DNA from: Lentisphaerota bacterium
GTDB lineage: Bacteria; Verrucomicrobiota; Kiritimatiellia; JAAZAB01
Assembly: GCA_016182435.1 (NCBI GenBank)
Contig: JACPGN010000026.1
Coordinates: 1 to 8,196, forward strand
Direction of reading: 5' to 3'
Length of the DNA: 8,196 bases
Below are positions 5,945 through 8,196 of this stretch, in pieces. The translations under genes and the position numbers were made by a program. Position 1 is the first letter of the stretch. Every line of letters begins with the position of its first letter. Under the pieces are notes generated by a model. It did not search any database. It saw only the letters and a list, made by a program, of their open reading frames with translations, and was not told where the DNA came from.

Positions 5945-5992
5945 CCCGCCTGCAACGCTGTAGCACTGCGGGCAGGTAGCGCTGCAGGCGGG
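5945..5992. repeat. Second copy of the CCCGCCTGCAACGCT element
   Basis: CCCGCCTGCAACGCT (5945-5959) is inverted at 5978-5992 (AGCGCTGCAGGCGGG, 13 of 15 bases pairing). The loop contains a third variant, TAGCACTGCGGGCAGG (5961-5976). The stretch 5945-5976 matches the minus strand of 3159-3192 apart from a 4-base gap and one mismatch. Confidence 0.65.
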
Positions 5993-6027
5993 CTATGCGG
6001 GCCTACAAGAAAATATTGTCAGCCAAA

Positions 6028-6051
6028 TTTGGGTTGCGGGCATAAGCCCGC
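6028..6051. repeat. Junction repeat copy 3
   Basis: TTTGGGTTGCGGGCATA then AGCCCGC, with the GCGGGC/GCCCGC hairpin intact. It ends one base before the stop codon of the convergent FHA gene. Confidence 0.7.
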
Positions 6052-6052
6052 C

Positions 6053-6553
6053 TCAGTAGATAATCCGGATCAGGAAAAGAATGAGGCTGGCCAGGGCCGC
6101 CACGCCGATCACGACAAAGATCAGCAATCCCAGGTTGGGCCTGCTTTTACGGCGCGAGCCCAGAGGCGAGATACTTTCAAAAAATGCCGGACTGACGACC
6201 GGCCGATCCCCATCCACCACCACCTGCGTCACCGCGGCGGTGGCGGCCGCACTGCTTTCCTCAGAACCGGCATTGAAGACGAACTCCGCAGAGCCGATCT
6301 GGATTACGTTTTTGGGCTTAAGCTCTTCTTCGGCGGTGATCCGCTTGGCATTCAGCAGCGTTCCGTTCGTTGAGTTGAGATCGCGGAGGATATAGCGGTC
6401 GCCCCGCCGGGACAGATAGCAATGCTGGGCCGAGACCGTTTCATCGGCAAGTACGATGTCGTTGGCCGGATGCCGGCCAAGGGTCAGACGCTCCTTATTG
6501 ATGACAAAGGTCTGGCCCTTGACCGGTCCCGACATGCCCACAAGACAAGCCAC
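6053..6553 (-). CDS. FHA-domain protein with a C-terminal membrane anchor
   Basis: The 166-residue protein begins with an FHA domain (about 1-95), a module that binds phosphothreonine peptides. Key residues are present: G26-R27 in LTLGRHPANDIVL, S41 and H44 in VSAQH (the usual SRxH has Ala-Gln here), and N63-G64 in DLNSTNGTLLN. A flexible Ala/Ser/Val-rich linker (about 96-140) leads to one hydrophobic helix (141-163) and a short IRIIY tail, so the protein should be tail-anchored with the FHA domain in the cytoplasm. The start is GTG 6553, chosen because GGGAGG (6567 to 6562) lies 8 bases upstream; the in-frame ATG at residue 7 has no such site. It has its own promoter after the alr terminators. 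Its role is unknown; a Ser/Thr-kinase-linked scaffold is plausible. Confidence 0.85.
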   Translation of the reverse strand: MACLVGMSGPVKGQTFVINKERLTLGRHPANDIVLADETVSAQHCYLSRRGDRYILRDLNSTNGTLLNAKRITAEEELKPKNVIQIGSAEFVFNAGSEESSAAATAAVTQVVVDGDRPVVSPAFFESISPLGSRRKSRPNLGLLIFVVIGVAALASLILFLIRIIY

Positions 6554-6561
6554 TTGTTCCG

Positions 6562-6567
6562 CCTCCC
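6562..6567 (-). promoter_or_regulatory. Ribosome binding site GGGAGG deciding the GTG start of the FHA gene
   Basis: GGGAGG on the minus strand ends 8 bases before GTG 6553. It supports GTG over the downstream ATG. Confidence 0.75.
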
Positions 6568-6654
6568 GAAAAACTTCCTTTGCCCGGAACCTTCCACCAG
6601 CATAGACTGGGGAAAGCCCGAAGCGAACTGTTCAGCGGTCAAAGAACATCGTTT

Positions 6655-6684
6655 ATTATTGGCAGGTTTTGATGCCGCTGTCAA
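6655..6684 (-). promoter_or_regulatory. Sigma-70-type promoter for the FHA gene
   Basis: On the minus strand, TTGACA (6684 to 6679) is followed after 18 bases by AATAAT (6660 to 6655). It lies about 20 bases beyond the second alr terminator and would give a leader of roughly 95 bases. It shows that the FHA gene is a separate transcription unit. Confidence 0.6.
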
Positions 6685-6704
6685 CTTTTCCCGGCCGCAC
6701 CCCC

Positions 6705-6733
6705 AAAAAAACTGGCCGGGGTGTAACCCGGCC
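6705..6733 (-). terminator. Intrinsic terminator, distal copy
   Basis: On the minus strand, GGCCGGG (6733 to 6727) pairs perfectly with CCCGGCC (6720 to 6714) around a 6-base loop, and AG then a 7-T tract follow (6711 to 6705). It belongs to unit 1 of a 54-base tandem duplication. Confidence 0.75.
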
Positions 6734-6813
6734 CTCCATGCTGGCCATGAATCTTGGAGAAAAAACTGTCCGGGGTGTTACCCGGCCCTCCATGCTGGCC
6801 ATGAATCTTAGAG
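6706..6813. repeat. 54-base tandem duplication carrying the terminator
   Basis: Units 6706-6759 and 6760-6813 are identical at 51 of 54 positions. The differences are one stem base, one loop base, and one base that is part of the alr stop codon TAA in unit 2 (CAA in unit 1). Each unit holds one complete terminator. Confidence 0.9.
6760..6788 (-). terminator. Intrinsic terminator, proximal copy
   Basis: On the minus strand, GGCCGGG pairs with CCCGGAC (6 of 7 pairs, one mismatch near the base) around a 6-base loop. AG and a 6-T tract (6765 to 6760) follow. It begins about 20 bases after the alr stop. Confidence 0.75.
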
Positions 6814-7894
6814 CGCGCTCACGCGTTCCACGCGCGGTCCCAAGGCGCAGGTGATTTCGTGCGGGATTGTGTCCAGGCGCTGGGCCATCGTCTCCACCGA
6901 ATGCGGGTCGTCCCGGCGATCGCTGATGACACAAACCGGCGTCCCCACCGTGGCCTCCGGGGCGTCGGTTAAATCCAGGATGGTCAGATCCATGCTCACG
7001 CGGCCGATAACCGGGACCAGGCGCCGGCCAATACTGACCTCCCCGGTATTAGACCAGCGGCGGTCATAGCCATCAGCATAGCCCAGCGGCAGCAGGCCGA
7101 TGCGCGTTGAGCGCCGCGCCGTGAACGTGCGGCCATAGCCGCAAGTCTGGCCGGGGCTGAGCGTTTTTGTCAGGATCACGGGAGCTTCCAGGCGCAATAC
7201 GGGTCGCAGGCGCTCGGAGCCGCGAAAATATCTGCTGCCATAGCCATAGAGCGCCAGGCCCGGCCGGACCATATCCAGCCGCGCCTCCGGCAGATTAAAG
7301 ATGGCCCCGCTATTGGCCAGATGGCGGATTGGAACGCGCACGCCGCGCGTGGAGAGCTTATCGAGAATATCCCGGAACACCGCGAGTTGCTCCCTGGCAA
7401 AACCCAGCGCATTTTCATCCACGCCGGCGAAATGGCTGTAAATGCCTTCGAGCTCCACCAACGGGCTGCCGCGCGCGGCCAAAGCCAGCTCGAGGGCTTC
7501 CGCGGCGGGACAGCCATTGCGGCCTAAGCCCGTATCCACGTGGAGATGGACGCTGGCTTTTTTTTGCCGCTCGGCGCAGCGCGAGGCAAGCAGTTGGAGG
7601 CCCGCAGCGCTGACCAGGGTTGGGCGAATATCGTCCGTCAGCAGCGCATCAACAGTTGCTAACGCCTCGCGCGCTCCTTCATAAAGCTCGAGTGGACGCA
7701 ACAGCAGAATCGGTTCATTAACCCCCAACTGCCTTAATTCCAGCGCTTCCGCCAGTGTGGCCACTCCCCAGAAGACGATGCCCGCTCCGGATAAGGCTTT
7801 GACCACGAGGGCCGCCCCATGGCCGTAGGCATTGGCCCTCAATGTTATGCCGCAAGGCGGCGAAACTGACGTGGGCTTTAGCTAAGTTTGACAT
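6808..7894 (-). pseudogene. alr: Alanine racemase gene with deletion and frameshift
   Basis: Alanine racemase is a PLP enzyme that makes D-alanine for peptidoglycan. The C-terminal part (frame from 7842 to 6808) is well conserved: ANAYGHG, HVDTGLGRNG, GIYSHFAGVDE, ANSGAIFNLPEARLDMVRPGLALYGY, the catalytic-Tyr motif LGYADGYDRR, and GRVSMD. The N-terminus (MSNLAKAHVSFAALRHNI) begins at ATG 7894 in a different frame. In intact enzymes about 17 residues, ending in the PLP-binding Lys of VVKANAYGHG, separate LRHN-L/I from ANAYGHG; here only 4 bases do. So roughly 47 bases are missing, the frame is shifted, and the Lys codon has gone (AGG, Arg, at the junction). The intact total would have been near 378 codons, normal for the family. 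A recent mutation or an assembly error are both possible. The gene follows the membrane protein gene by 11 bases. Confidence 0.8.
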
Positions 7895-7905
7895 GGCACC
7901 CGGCG

Positions 7906-8196
7906 TCAAAAATGCTGGATCCGGCGACTAATGGCATCTATAACCTTAATAGTCCACCCATTTAGAACTATCAAAGTGTCATAGCCAAAGACCGCCAGTA
8001 AGGCGCCGACCAGCGCGCGCGTTAAGACGGCGCCGGACAACATAAACAGGTAATAAAACGGATATATGGGAACCACAATGGAAAGCAAGCCATCAAACAT
8101 ATTGTCCCTCAGGGCCAGGCCAATACTGAAAAAATAGGCGCAAGCAATAGCCAGCTTGCCATAATACTTCAACGTTTCGCGAGGCAGGAACGGCCA
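7906..8196 (-). CDS. Small membrane protein, 5' end outside the window
   Basis: The frame is open from the right edge to TGA 7908-7906, giving at least 96 residues. I do not recognise the family. It is hydrophobic, with probable membrane segments around LAIACAYFFSIGLAL, LSIVVPIYPFYYLFMLSGAVL and LVGALLAVFGYDTLIVL, and it ends in a basic, polar tail (AISRRIQHF). A TTG at 8172 could be a start, but it has no ribosome binding site and the frame continues past it, so a start beyond the window is more likely. It lies 11 bases upstream of the alr start on the same strand and is probably co-transcribed with it. Confidence 0.5.
   Translation of the reverse strand, partial: WPFLPRETLKYYGKLAIACAYFFSIGLALRDNMFDGLLSIVVPIYPFYYLFMLSGAVLTRALVGALLAVFGYDTLIVLNGWTIKVIDAISRRIQHF

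Noticed and set aside
6656..6934. Protein with an 18-residue tandem repeat on the minus strand
   Set aside because: The repeat is the translation of the 54-base tandem terminator unit, and the frame overlaps the conserved alr frame.
6808..7842. Intact alanine racemase starting at TTG 7842
   Set aside because: There is no ribosome binding site, the N-terminal strand and PLP lysine are missing, and the missing N-terminus is found just upstream in another frame.

Overview
The window looks like a chromosomal segment from a GC-rich Gram-negative bacterium. An outer membrane is implied by the MlaE/MCE lipid-transport genes and a probable lipoprotein. No gene here fixes the taxon. The many short dispersed palindromic repeats between genes resemble those of environmental lineages such as the PVC group (Verrucomicrobiota, Lentisphaerota, Kiritimatiellota), but this is only an impression.

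Layout. Positions 1-430 (minus) hold the N-terminus of a membrane sensor (two TM helices, HAMP-like linker, start of a PAS domain) that runs off the left edge. Positions 431-1090 are non-coding, with dispersed repeats and a good promoter. Positions 1091-5892 carry a plus-strand series: a TIM-barrel sugar-phosphate isomerase/epimerase-like protein, an MlaE-type permease, an ABC-ATPase-like protein that has lost every catalytic motif, a membrane-anchored MCE (MlaD-like) protein, and a TPR-like probable lipoprotein whose start overlaps the MCE stop. On the minus strand follow a tail-anchored FHA protein with its own promoter (6053-6553), two tandem intrinsic terminators (6705-6788), an alanine racemase gene broken by a small deletion and frameshift that removes the PLP lysine (6808-7894), and a partial small membrane protein running off the right edge.

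How the genes fit together. Permease, MCE protein and TPR protein would form a Mla-like system moving lipids between the inner and outer membranes. The protein in the ATPase position lacks the Walker A lysine, Q-loop Gln, signature motif, Walker B Asp/Glu, D-loop Asp and H-loop His, so it should not hydrolyse ATP. Either a catalytic ATPase is encoded elsewhere or the pseudo-ATPase has become structural or regulatory. This is the most unusual feature of the window.

Intergenic DNA is crowded with at least seven kinds of short inverted or dispersed repeat. One occurs three times, always at a gene boundary. Another sits directly behind a duplicate of the first codons of the mlaE-like gene.
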